This document shows positions 22,415-32,340 of a stretch of DNA of 64,000 bases, piece after piece. A program made the translations under genes and the position numbers. The DNA comes from Zymoseptoria tritici IPO323. Taxonomy: Eukaryota > Ascomycota > Dothideomycetes > Mycosphaerellales > Mycosphaerellaceae. A model generated the notes under the pieces. The model did not search any database and was not told where the DNA came from. It saw only the letters and a program-made list of their open reading frames with translations. The number at the start of each line of letters is the position of its first letter. Positions within the stretch are counted from its first letter, which is position 1. The DNA lies in NCBI RefSeq assembly GCF_000219625.1, contig NC_018211.1, forward strand, positions 186,001 to 250,000. The letters are read 5' to 3'.

Positions 22415-22951
22415 ATGGCAAGAAGCAGAGAGCAAGACCAGGCCGGGTGGGATAAGCACCACGCGCGGGAGCAAAAGAGGACCGATAGGCATTTCGCGGA
22501 GCTGAGGGCAGCAAGGGAGGAGTCAGATGAGGAGCCCGAGTCAGAGACGGAACGGCAGCAGATGGAGCTGGACGAAGACGACGATGAGGCGGAGAAGATG
22601 CAACTGGACGAAGACACAGACAACAATGAGGAGGACGAGGAGGAGGATGAAGATGATGAAGATGATGAAGATGATGAGCTCCCGTCCAGGGCGCAAGTCT
22701 CGCAAGAAAGGAGCCGCAGACGTAATCGTGCGCTCGAAAACACGGCCAAGCATGGTGGCCCGGCGATTCCACCTCGGAATGCTCTTTCCAACGTTGTACG
22801 GCCGACCGCTCCCTCCAACCCTCCCAAGACCGCTACTCCGGCAACAAGGTTGACCAGGGCATCAAGAGGAGCGAACGGTCATGCCCACTTTTCTCTTGGC
22901 GATCGCGGCAATCTAAAAATACACGAGGATGGTGTTTGTGTCTACTGTTAG
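22415..22951 (+). CDS. Acidic low-complexity protein, function unknown, at the edge of the RIP-affected compartment
   Basis: Open frame of 178 codons from an ATG (MARSREQDQAGWDKHHAREQ). A charged helical start leads to an Asp/Glu run at about 60-90 (EEDEEEDEDDEDDEDDE, from a GAAGATGAT-type trinucleotide repeat). A basic/Ser/Pro tail ends GVCVYC. Downstream the reading stays partly open but composition shifts toward TA, so the present stop may cut an originally longer gene. The upstream leader contains the repeated 18-bp motif. I recognise no family. Confidence 0.5.
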   Translation: MARSREQDQAGWDKHHAREQKRTDRHFAELRAAREESDEEPESETERQQMELDEDDDEAEKMQLDEDTDNNEEDEEEDEDDEDDEDDELPSRAQVSQERSRRRNRALENTAKHGGPAIPPRNALSNVVRPTAPSNPPKTATPATRLTRASRGANGHAHFSLGDRGNLKIHEDGVCVYC

Positions 22952-23440
22952 TCAAGAAGAAGAAGAAGGGCAATAGCGTGCAGCACGGGCGCCCTCGGCA
23001 AGGAAAGCGCCTTGCAACCGCTCCGCCGGCCTTATTTTCGCATCCTGCTAAGCGAATAAGGAGGCCAAACCAAACCCAGACGCGGCTCGAAAGAGGCCGA
23101 AAGCAACAACAACTTAACAATTAGCGTTGTTCCCCGAACTTCCTCTAGCACCGGATCAACCGAAGCTGGCGCCGGGATCGCGATCGTTGTCACTTATACT
23201 CTTCCTAAGGAAGAAGAAGACTGGAGGCCTAGCGCATAACGTAAGGCACGCCAAACGCGGGGAGATTAAGTTCCACCGCAACATTAAGCGCGACGAGCCG
23301 CGCATTGGCTGGGACGCTGTGTATAACATCGACCTTAAGCTACCCGGAAAAGTCTTGTTTTCGGCCCACGGACCGGCGGCACGGCAGCACTGCCGGATTT
23401 TCGAGCAATTACTTTCCCTCCGGGATTAATATTCTAGAGG
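22952..23440. other. Composition transition from genic to RIP-affected AT-rich DNA
   Basis: From about 22950 to 23430 open frames persist (for example 23127-23429 plus) and GC is still moderate, but TpA rises and CpA/TpG become rare toward the right. This looks like sequence once coding and now decaying, or RIP spreading outward from the neighbouring repeats. No specific gene is identified. Confidence 0.45.
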
Positions 23441-23854
23441 TCCTCGACGGCTGCGTCTTCTTAAGTGTCGAGCACGCCTATTAGTATAGTAAATCCCGGT
23501 GCATATATTAATTCGAGCCTCGCATTACGAAGAGCATTGTAACGAACATCTTCTCTAAGAGGACGGTAGTCTCGTGTGTCTAATACGGACCTACAATTAA
23601 CTGCTTTACCTATGCTCGCTCTCTATAATGTCCCCCGGCGACCACGCTAAGCGTTCCTGCTATATAATGTCCTACTAGAGCGTCGAGACAGAGATTAATA
23701 TAGCTCCTAGGGACCCCGTAAACTATCTATATAGCGCCGGACCCCTAGAGTCTGTCCTAAGTCTCTCCGTCGTCCTCTTCGTTTTATAAGCTAGTAGGCT
23801 TGTTCCTATATAGCTCTACTTTGTCTCTAACTCTCTACTTCCTCGCTCGTCTAG
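23441..23854. other. RIP-like AT-rich DNA
   Basis: TpA-rich, CpA/TpG-poor sequence with no open frame. I cannot assign it to a repeat family. Confidence 0.5.
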
Positions 23855-24128
23855 TAAGCTAATTTATTCGATACTATAGCTATAGCCTTACTTCGCTATT
23901 AAGAGAGCGGGGCGCGATGTTCTACGAGTCTCTTCTTACGTCGTTTGTTTTATAAGCTACTTAACGTAATACTATAGATATAGCCTTACTACATTATCGG
24001 GAAAGCGGAGTACAAAATCTTCTTTTACTCTCTCTCCGGCGTTCGTTTCCTAAGCTAATTAACTCGATACTATAGGCATAGCCTTACTATACCGTTAGGA
24101 GAGTAATTAATTATCTTTCTATCGGCTC
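23855..24128. repeat. Three tandem units of a ~98-bp repeat
   Basis: Units begin at about 23858, 23955 and 24054. Each starts with a GCTAATT-like block, then ATACTATAG(C/A/G)(T/C)ATAGCCTTACT and a GGAGAGCG-like block. Divergence between units is moderate and mostly transitions. Confidence 0.75.
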
Positions 24129-25838
24129 TCTGTTATACTTTTAATTTTGTATAAGGACCGAGCTTTTTAGATCTTTTAAACTAGACTAAGAATCTTTAGG
24201 CCTTAAAGATTCTAGAAAAAGTCTAAAAGATTTAGATTATCTAGGCTTTAAGACAGAATACGTTATCTTACGTTATTAACGTAAGGACCTTACCTTTCGG
24301 ATATTTTAACTAAGATTAAGGATTTTAAGGCCCTAGAGATTCTAAAGCTTCTTTAAAAGATTTGTATTTACTACGTCTTAGTATAGAATACGTTATTAAG
24401 TGTTATTAACATAAGGTATTATATTTCTAGATCTTTAAAATAGGATCGAGAATCTTAGAGGGCTAGAGATCCTATAAAAAAATAAAAAAATTTAGATTCT
24501 CTAGGCTATAAGGTAAGATACATTATCTAGTATTATTAATATAAGGCCTAAGAATTCCGGATCTTTTAAAGTAATTTAAGGGTCTTAGGGTCCTAGAGAT
24601 CCTAAGAAAGTTTTAAAAGATTTATATTTCCTATATTCTAGTATAGAATACGTTATTAGCTATTATTTACGTAAAGTACTATAGTCCTAAATCTTTTATT
24701 CTAGATTAAGGATCTTAGGCCCCTAAAGATCCTAGATAGTTTTTAAAAGAGTTAGATCTTCTAGGCTTTAAGCTATAATACGTTATTTAGCGTTATTAAC
24801 GTAAGGTCTTCTCTTTTTAGATCTTTAAAGGTATATTAAGGATCTTAGGGCCCTAAAGACCCTAAAAAGAATATAAAAGATCTAGAGATCCTAGGCCTTA
24901 ATAGCAAATATACTATTATACGTTATCTTACGTTATTACTATAAGTCCTTAATATTTTAGATCTTTTATATTAGAATAAGGATCTTATAGCCCTAGAGAT
25001 CCTAGAGCTTACTTAAAAGATTTGCTTTTATAACGTCCTAGTATAGAATAAGTTATTTAATATTATTAGTATAAGGCCTTAACTTCTTAGATCTTTAAGA
25101 TAGGATCGAGAATCTTAGGAACCTAGAGATTCTTAGAAAATTCTAAAAGATCCTAAATTTCTAGGCTTTTAGGATAGAATACGTTATCTAGTATTATTAA
25201 CGTAAAGCCTTAATATTTTAGATCTTTTAAGTAAGGTTATAGATCTTATAGCTATAGAGATTCTAGAGAATTTCTAAAAGATTTAAAAGGTTTAAATCTC
25301 CTAAGCCTTTAGGCTATAATACTTTATTTAGCGTTATTAATATAAGGCCTTCTTTTTCTAGATCTTTTAGATAAGATTAAGAATCTTAAGGCCCTAGAGA
25401 TCTTAAAAAACTTCTTAAAGATTTAGATTTCTCTAGCCTTAGGAATAAATATAATATACTACGTTATTAATATTACTCCTTATATTTCCGGATCTTTTAT
25501 ATTAGATTAAGGATCTTAGACCCCTAAAGGTCCTAAGAAGATTTTTTTAAAGATTTAGATTCCTTAGGCCTTAAGACTAAATACATTATTTAATATTATT
25601 AGCGTAATAGACTAGATTTCTAAGATCTTTTACTTTAGAACTAGAATCTTTAGATCTATAAGGCTCTAATTCTACTCTTAAAGATTTTTATTTACTAGGC
25701 TTTATAGACTAATACATTATCTTACGATATTAGCGTAATAGAATTAATTATCTTAATCTTATTAATAATATCTAGAATCTCTAGGTCTTAAAGATCCTAT
25801 AAGAGTTTTATAAGATTTAGATTCCCTAGACCCTAAGG
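24129..25838. repeat. ~131-bp AT-rich satellite array, left segment (about 13 units)
   Basis: A recurring ACGTTAT..(A/T)TTATTAACGTAAGG block is seen at about 24271, 24401, 24531, 24661, 24791, 24931, 25061, 25191, 25331, 25461, 25594 and 25726, a spacing of 130-140 bp. Each unit also carries GGATCTTAGGGCCCTAGAGATCC, an inverted-repeat-like core, then AAAAGATTTAGATT. There are no open frames. The array is cut at about 25838 by the DIRS-type element and resumes at 30491. Confidence 0.9.
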
Positions 25839-25839
25839 T

Positions 25840-25969
25840 CTGTCCGCTCACTAGCCTTCACAAGGAGGTGTTTGGGTGCCAAGACTCATGGTGCAGAGGT
25901 TGCCTTGCTATTGCCGAGCCAATCGGTCGATTGGTGGCTCGGTACAACAGCGGCTCTGCGACCAAGGCC
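25840..25969 (-). repeat. Split direct repeat B2 of the DIRS-type element
   Basis: About 130 bp, paired with 26133-26262. The two copies differ at 11 positions, all transitions of the CpA/TpG to TpA type. Forms the outer end of the element next to the left satellite. Confidence 0.88.
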
Positions 25970-26032
25970 CTAAAGCTACGTTTACGTGCTCTATATAACG
26001 ACTCGTTGTATATACAAGGGATAGAGGGTAGG

Positions 26033-26132
26033 TTCAAAACGTAACGGCCAGCATGGCGTGAATAAACAGGATGAAGTTCTCACTAGTAGTAAGAATCCGG
26101 TTATTACGCCCTTACGCACAGACCCCTCTCAT
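26033..26132 (-). repeat. Split direct repeat A2 of the DIRS-type element
   Basis: 100 bp, paired with 30391-30490. Three differences, each TG in the outer copy and TA here. Ends directly against B1 with no spacer. Confidence 0.9.
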
Positions 26133-26262
26133 CTGTCCGCTTACTGGCCTTTATAAGGAGGTGTTTGGGTGCCAAGACTCATAGTGCAGAGGTTGCCTTG
26201 CTATTGCCGAGCTAATCGGTCGATTAGTGGCTCGGTGCAATAGCGGCTCTGCGACTAAGGCC
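26133..26262 (-). repeat. Split direct repeat B1 of the DIRS-type element
   Basis: About 130 bp, internal partner of 25840-25969. It carries nine of the eleven TpA-type changes, so the internal copy is the more mutated one. Confidence 0.88.
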
Positions 26263-26350
26263 TAATATGACCGTAGGGAAGGCGCCTAAACAGTAGGAGT
26301 AGGAAGAATTAATAGCTGAGTTATGAAAAGTTGAAGGAGTTTCTCGTACT

Positions 26351-27470
26351 CTAATTAGCCGGTAGTGGAATCGCGGAGATTGGTGCAATAGACGATTCCA
26401 GATCCGCAGGAGTCGTTTTCGCAAGTAACAGATATCCGCGCGTCCGTTCCGGTAGGTACGCGCACTACAGACCGAGCGGACGGCCACTCTAGAAGCGGCA
26501 GTTCAGTCGATACAACGACGACTTAGAGGATGTGCAGTACAGCTTAAATGCGTCGGACTTCCAGCGGCCGAGCAATTAGATGTCGCCGTCGGTTATGCCG
26601 GAGTCTTTTGCCCTTTGAGCTGCTCCCTTACGGAGTAAGTGTCCGCTGTACAGCTTCGCGTTATATCCAGCTCTTTCAACCCCTTGTTTAATAAATCGTA
26701 CTATCGCGTCTCTTGTGAAGTGTCCTAAGGTATAGAACAAGGGCTGGAGCGGCGACGTTGTCGGCACGGCGGAGATAAGTGCTCGCATGTTTAAGACTGG
26801 GCATGTCGGTGTTCCGGTTGCTGCGATAATGATGTTGACGCCGGCATAGTCGCAGTCGGTTTTAGATCGCTTTAAGCGCAAGGTTATAAAGGAGTGGTCG
26901 GCGGCGAAGACTAGGTCTGAACGCGTAACGTGCCGTAAGGCCTACGTTGCTATGTTAGCTGCCTTCCCCTTAAAGGTGATCTCGCCGAGTCTTAGGAAAC
27001 CTCCAAATGCCATCGTTACCGCTGCGTTTATGTTCAGGTCGTAGTCGTTTTGCGTACGGACGACTGTCTAATTTAAGATGTCTAGCGTAATAGGCAGGCG
27101 TTCCCTTTTTGGCGATGCGTTAATAGACTTGGCCCCTTTTATGAGCTGTTTAATGTAGTCTAAATCGAAGACCAACAGCTCCTTCGTCGACATCCCTCTG
27201 TCTACGCAATGTGAACGTAGCGCAGCAAGGGTTGCTTAGATAGACTCTCCTTTAATAACCGTTTTGAACGTCGCGCTCGGGTACAGCGCTCGGTCGACGA
27301 TGTATTGCTACAGCAGTAGCGCCGTAGGAGGCTATGGCGGTTTGTTGTATAGTTGTGCGAACAGCTCCTATTAGCGCACCGCAGACGCATAGACTTCTCT
27401 TGTTGTTAGTTTAAGGGCGTGCCAGAGCAATAACGCATGACCGGAAGAAGGCGCGTTGACTCGTCGCGTC
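26351..27470 (-). pseudogene. DIRS-type tyrosine recombinase, broken by TAA/TAG stops
   Basis: One frame holds a recognisable recombinase from about 27470 (WHALKLTTREVYASAVR) to about 26351. The catalytic set is still visible: arginine in AFGGFLRLGEITF, the H-x-x-R box in YSGHLLRKGAA, and the tyrosine in LLGRWKSDAFKLY. Stops (all TAA or TAG) break it at least seven times. The longest intact piece is 26576-26881. Its start overlaps the end of the RNase H frame in another frame, as is usual in these elements. Role when active: joins the circular cDNA to the chromosome. Confidence 0.85.
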
Positions 27471-29130
27471 TAGTCTGGTAGTAGTCGTACTACGTCGTAG
27501 AGTTGTTGTTCTGCTAATAAGGGCACAGGTTAGCGACCGTGTTAACATCAAATCGAGAGAGTGCGTCTGCAAGGGCATTGTCCTTAGATGACAACCACAT
27601 AGCCTGTATGCGGATCGACTTGGCAAGGCAAAGAAGGAGGAGGTCGCGAAGGAGTTCGTTCGCGCTACTATGTACCCGTTGCTTAGTAAGAGCGCTGCAT
27701 ACTATTGTGTTGTCGCTATGAGCTGTAACGACGCAGTTGCGCCACTCGTCGCTCTACCTCGTAAAGGACAACTAGACAGCTATTATCTCTACGATATTAA
27801 TGTGCGCAGATTCGTGTCGCGGCACAGCGAAGAAATGATGTAGATGGACCCAATTCTGTCGCTATTCGTTCGTGCTATTGCTATACTAGAACGCACCGAG
27901 TCTAATGTTCGACGCGTCTGTAAAGAGGTGTATCTAGCGGAGAGCCGGCTCTATTAGCATGCGTGTGCTATTGCTGTATCTTAAGGCGCGCAGCCACTAT
28001 TCTAGGTCGTGTCGGACTAACGAAGGTAGGCGTTGTTTACGCGTAGTAAAAGAAGCCACGAACGTAAACGTTGTAACTAGGAAAGCACGTCTAACGTCGA
28101 TAACTCGTGCTGCCTATAACAGACGCCCTACTAGTGCTTCTATATCGCCGCGTGTAACTAATTTGCTCTACAGCACTACTATAATGTCGGATATTGCCCT
28201 ATGTTGCTTCTCTTCTAATAGCGATGCTATTATAGTCTCGGAGTTGATTGTAATGCCAAGTACTTCGACTATTATGCCCTTAACGTCCTTCTTCACATTG
28301 TAGGGCATTCCGAGCTCTTTTGTAACTACTGCCTATATATAGTACACCGACGCTCTTGCGGCGGCTGTTGTAACTACGAAGATGAAGTCGTCGAGGTAGT
28401 AGTAGAGGGGCGCTCCAAGTCGTTGTTCTAGTATCTAGTAGAGCGCCTCTGCGAAGAGGTTAAACAACACTAGAGCTGTGCGTAGGCCGAAGGGCAAGCA
28501 GCATTCGACAAAGGTAGTATCGTTCTATTAGAAGGCCATTAATCGTCTGTCTTGTATCGCGACTAGCACGTTTCGGAAGGCGTCCTTCACGTCCTTTTTA
28601 ATAATCGTGCAGCTATATCCCGCTTTAATTACTCGCAGGATAACGTCCTCGAAGGAGTCGTAGACAATAGCGCCGTAGACCTCTGCAATAGTGCTATTTA
28701 CCGAGCGCTCTCGGCGGAATCGTAGGTATAACAGGTCGTGTATCCGTCGCAATCCGCTGTCGTGTTTAGGGACCTGCCCTAGCGGTGAACAGACCGCTCG
28801 TTGCGTTCTTATAATGCGACCTAACTTGAGGTCTAAGGCTACCTTGCTCTCGATATTAGCGCTGTCGATAATGTTGTAGTTTTTGCATTAGCGGTCTGGC
28901 AGGGTTCCCTTAGAGCCAATTGCCGCACCAAAGTACAAGATGTGGTCGATCTTATATAGCAGCCCAGGGTAAGGATAATAGCGCAGAAGGTACGACCACG
29001 CGTGGCGCCTAAGTGTCGACACCCCTCGAGGAAGTGGTGTGTTGTAGATGCATAGATCGAAAGGTAGGAGTGTGTTCGGCCATGTGCTATTACTCTTAAT
29101 GCAATCTACTACCTTAGTCCTTATTGCACT
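27406..29130 (-). pseudogene. DIRS-type reverse transcriptase-RNase H, broken by TAA/TAG stops
   Basis: A single frame with about 14 in-frame TAA/TAG and no TGA stops in the part I read. RT landmarks: IIKKDVKDAFRNV (first catalytic Asp), CCLPFGLRTA, and YYLDDFIFVV (the [Y/F]xDD active site, near 28390). RNase H landmarks: LFTDASN, a later Glu (HINIVEI), AHSDNTIV, and SSKDNALADALSRF, giving the D-E-D-D set. Many stops fall where a tryptophan codon would be expected (TGG to TAG). The best intact fragment is 28528-28752. Confidence 0.87.
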
Positions 29131-30250
29131 TCGTGGCAGGGTGGTCGCCGGCACAACGGTCGCACACGTGTTTAAAGCCTCCCCAGCATAGTTCTTTACA
29201 CCCTTTGCTGTTGTAGTTCTTGCAGACTTATAGGCTAGCTTTTTCTCGTCCGGCTCGAAATAAGCGTTCGCCGTCCGTGTCGGATCGGCTTCTCTTTTGT
29301 GGTGCTGTAGTGCGAGCGAGCATCGCGATGTTGTAGACGTGCGTCGTAAGGTAGGCGTGTTCGTGAACAGCGAGCCAATTGTCCAGTTTCGTAACGCCTC
29401 TGTCGATAATAAGGTTGTAAGAGCGAAGCGCGAATCGTCTGACGATGTTCTTCCAGTTATAGCCGAGGTTAACAAGCTTGGCGATAAGGCTCTAGAATCG
29501 GATTATAGCTATAATTAGTGTAGGATTGCTGTGGAAAGTAGCTATAATGTGGGTGTAGTTGTTAAAGCCCTCGAACCACACGCTTGGATAGGTGTAATCC
29601 TCTACCTTCGCGTTGGTCGTAGTGGACTGTTTGCCGCCGGTAATAAGTTAGAATGCCTTATAGCGGTCGTTAGTCGCTGTGCCTTCCGCCGAGCTAAATT
29701 GGCTAGCTCTAAGCTTGCAGAGGTTAACTAGTTTGAAAGAGTCCTTGTAGATCTCTTTAATGTATTTGCCCTCGATATCGTTAAGGGTGTTAAGAAGGGG
29801 TGTGTATTCCTTAGGGAACTTACCGCTGTCTGTGTCCGGTGTACCACCGCGCGTGCGGCTCCTACTCCTTCTGCTACGCGCCAAAGCGTCTATCTTAGCC
29901 TTATGCTTTTCTTTAGCACGTATCGCCTCTTGCTCGCGCAGCTTTTTCTTATGCACCAACTCGGCTAGTTGTTCCTGCAGCACTAACGCGTTATGCTAGG
30001 CTTGCGATAGCATAACGCCTTTTTCTATCGCGGCCGCAATAGCAAGGAGATCGAGGGTATTATTTATCGCGCTGCCGGTGTTTATCGTCCGTAGTGGTCT
30101 ACCTGGTCTTCTCTTTTCTTTGTTATTTAGAGGGGACGGTCGTAAAGGGCGTACCTCGTCGCTGTTACTGTCCTCGTAGTTACCGTCTAGCTCTTAAAGT
30201 TCGTCTGAACTTCTATAGTTACGTAACCCGAGACCCTTGTTTCCAGCCAT
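29110..30250 (-). pseudogene. gag-like protein of the DIRS-type element with CCHC-like zinc knuckle
   Basis: The frame starts at the ATG at 30250 (MAGNKGLGLRNYRSSDEL) and can be followed through TAA/TAG stops. It includes an intact stretch at 29648-29983 with a charged helical part (KKKLREQEAIRAKEKHKAK) and an Arg/Ser patch. Near 29110-29224 it reads CKNYNSKGCKELC, then HVCDRCAGDHPATKC, a multi-cysteine zinc-binding block typical of the N-terminal protein of fungal DIRS elements. The end of this frame overlaps the start of the RT frame. Confidence 0.75.
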
Positions 30251-30390
30251 AGTGTTAGCGTAGATCACAACAACCCTTCAACGCGCTATTGCGCAACAGC
30301 GCCGCATCCGGAGCGCCTAGACACTTGGGTGTCTAATAATGTCGATGAAAGGAATCGAATAGTACCGCGCAATCGATGAAAGAAGTGGTA

Positions 30391-30490
30391 TTCAAAACGT
30401 GACGGCCAGCATGGCGTGAATGAACAGGATGAAGTTCTCACTAGTGGTAAGAATCCGGTTATTACGCCCTTACGCACAGACCCCTCTCAT
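30391..30490 (-). repeat. Split direct repeat A1 of the DIRS-type element
   Basis: 100 bp, the 5' end of the element in its own sense. It is the less mutated partner of 26033-26132. It abuts the resumed satellite at 30491. Confidence 0.9.
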
Positions 30491-31260
30491 TAATTACGTT
30501 ATCTAATATTATTAGCATAATAAGATAGAATTTGGGATCTTTAAAAACGGATGTAGGATCTCTTAGTTATTAAGATCCTAGAAAACTTTTCGAAGATTTA
30601 GATTCCCTTAGTATAATAGACGAATACGTTATTTAGGGTTATTAGCGTAATTACTAAGCTTTTTAGATCTTTTAGTCTAGATTTTAGATCTTTTACCCTT
30701 AGAGATCCTTAGAAATCTCTAAAAGATTTAGATTTACTATACTATAGTAAAGAATACGTTATTTATAGTTATTATAATAATAATTAAACTTCTAGAATCT
30801 TAAAGTATACCTTTAGGATCTTATATCTTTATAAGAGTTATATTACCTAAGTATTTAGGTAGAATACGTTATCCTATGTTATTCGCATATTAGCTATACT
30901 ATTAGGATCTTTTCTTTTAGACTTAGGATCTTAGATATCTAGAGATTCTAGACTATATCTAAAAGATTCTAATTTACTAAGCTCTTAGGGAGAAAATATT
31001 ATTAATAGTATTCTTATAATAATTTAAATTCTAGAGTCTCTTAGATTTTTCCTAGGATCTATAGCCCTTAGAGGTTCTAGAACATTTCTAAAAGATTTAG
31101 ATTTACTAGCTTATAAGGCATAATACGTTATAAACCGTTATTAGCGTAATTACTTAAGTATTAAGATCTTTTATATTAGCTATAGAATCTTAGAACCCTA
31201 GAGATCCTAGATCTGTTTTAAAAGATCTAGTATTACTTAGTTACTAGCTTTAGCTTAGTC
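30491..31260. repeat. ~131-bp AT-rich satellite array, right segment (about 6 units)
   Basis: The TTATTAGCGTAAT block recurs at about 30507, 30637, 30768, 30878, 31008 and 31137, again at 110-131-bp steps, in the same orientation as the left segment. The satellite is therefore one array split by the transposon. Confidence 0.87.
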
Positions 31261-31545
31261 GTACTATTTCGGAAGCTCCTAGATACTACTAGACTCTTTC
31301 GGGGAAGAGCTAGATAGACTAAGCCTCTCTAAGAAGCGTCTAGACATTACCCTATAATCCTAAAGGATACTCTTTCCTATAATAAGTAGCTCGACTCTTA
31401 GTAGTAAGCTCGATAAATTAATAAACAATAATAGTATAGTCTGATATAGAGCGCTTTATCTTATTACTAAGCTTATTATTCTCCTTTAGCTCGCAGTTTC
31501 TATACTACTAGTAAGTTGCGTTATAAGGCTGTTCTTTACCTTTAT
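31261..31545. other. AT-rich DNA without assigned content
   Basis: TpA-rich sequence with no open frame and no match to the satellite unit that I can see. Ends at a (TTTG)n-like run at about 31546-31573. Confidence 0.4.
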
Positions 31546-32340
31546 ATTGTTTGTTTTGTTTGTTTGTTTGTTCCATTTACGTCCTTTCGGAGTCCAAGAC
31601 TATGTAGGACGGCCTTGCAAGCAAGGCAGTAGATCTATTTACAATCAAATTCTTTCGGTATTCTTTGACCTTAGGGGAAACCCCGTGCCTAAGGCAGGAC
31701 CTGCAAGCAGAATCTGCCTAAGGCAGGACCTGCAAGCAGAATCTGCCGAAGGACTTCAAAACAGCGCAAGACAAAGGAAATCAAACGAGTGTCGTTGTCT
31801 GCAGGCTGCAGAATTTTCGCGCCAAGCTTTTTGCAGAATTTTCAGCGGATCCTTCCGCTTCGCACACACGCTGCAAATTCGAATGCAAAATTCGAATGCA
31901 AAGCAGCTGTCCAACTCGCTGTCTTCTCTTGTCCTCAATATGCCTTTGTGGAACTGCATAACGCTTCCAAACGTATACAGCTACGCAGGTTGATCGCAGA
32001 GTTGTAGATTCCACCGACTGTTCTAGCTCTTTGAAGTGCACGAGGTGCGATTTCGGTTCGGATTTCGAGGAGGTGCGCGTATAGGGCAGAGTGGACTGCT
32101 TCTTCTTCTTCTTCTTCTTCTTCTTCTCGTTTGTAGCGTAGAGGGCTATTCGTTCGAATCGTGCCGTTGTTCTGTTGTAGCTTGTATTTCGAGGGGAGGC
32201 GTGCCTCCAGGTCGTGTTGGTAAGGGAAGAGGGATCGACGGCCTCTCCAATCCTCCGGAGGAAACTTGGCTCTGCAACGACGGTATCGTCGCAGGTTCGT
32301 AGCCGGCACCACGTACAGGTGTTCCTCGTCGCCGACCTCT
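31546..32340. other. GC-richer island inside the AT-rich compartment, probably a repeat fragment
   Basis: CpA and TpG are normal here, unlike the flanks. Contents: a (TTTG)n run; a 29-bp perfect direct duplication (31687-31715 and 31716-31744, core CCTAAGGCAGGACCTGCAAG) with the start of a third copy; short AATTCGAATGCAA duplications near 31875; and a (CTT)9-10 run at about 32099-32128. Open frames at 31547-31993 (plus) and 31935-32312 (minus) have no recognisable domain. Confidence 0.5.

Larger units (their letters stand above)
25839..30490 (-). mobile_element. DIRS-order retrotransposon with split direct repeats (PAT/Ngaro-type ends), RIP-inactivated
   Basis: A 4.65-kb element read on the minus strand. 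Order: A1 (30391-30490), gag-like frame, reverse transcriptase-RNase H, tyrosine recombinase, B1 (26133-26262), A2 (26033-26132), 63-bp spacer, B2 (25840-25969). A1/A2 and B1/B2 are direct repeats, and B1 abuts A2 exactly. This is the split-direct-repeat layout known from PAT and Ngaro elements, which circularise through a tyrosine recombinase instead of an integrase. The domain order gag-RT-RH-YR matches the DIRS order. I find no LTR, integrase or obvious methyltransferase domain. Many in-frame TAA/TAG stops mark it as dead. It sits inside the ~131-bp satellite. Confidence 0.9.

Noticed and set aside
22372..22827. Ser-rich minus-strand open frame
   Set aside because: Poly-Ser arises from the reverse reading of GAA/GAT/GAG repeats in the acidic protein at 22415.
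24129..25838. CRISPR-like array
   Set aside because: Regularly spaced repeats, but units are about 131 bp, contiguous and degenerate with no unique spacers, and the host is eukaryotic. It is a satellite.
25839..30490. LTR retrotransposon or Crypton
   Set aside because: No LTR, primer-binding site or integrase was found, and the recombinase is a tyrosine type. Presence of RT and RNase H excludes a Crypton.
32099..32128. (CTT)n as a gene feature
   Set aside because: A simple microsatellite with no surrounding open frame or splice context that would make it a polypyrimidine tract of a real intron.
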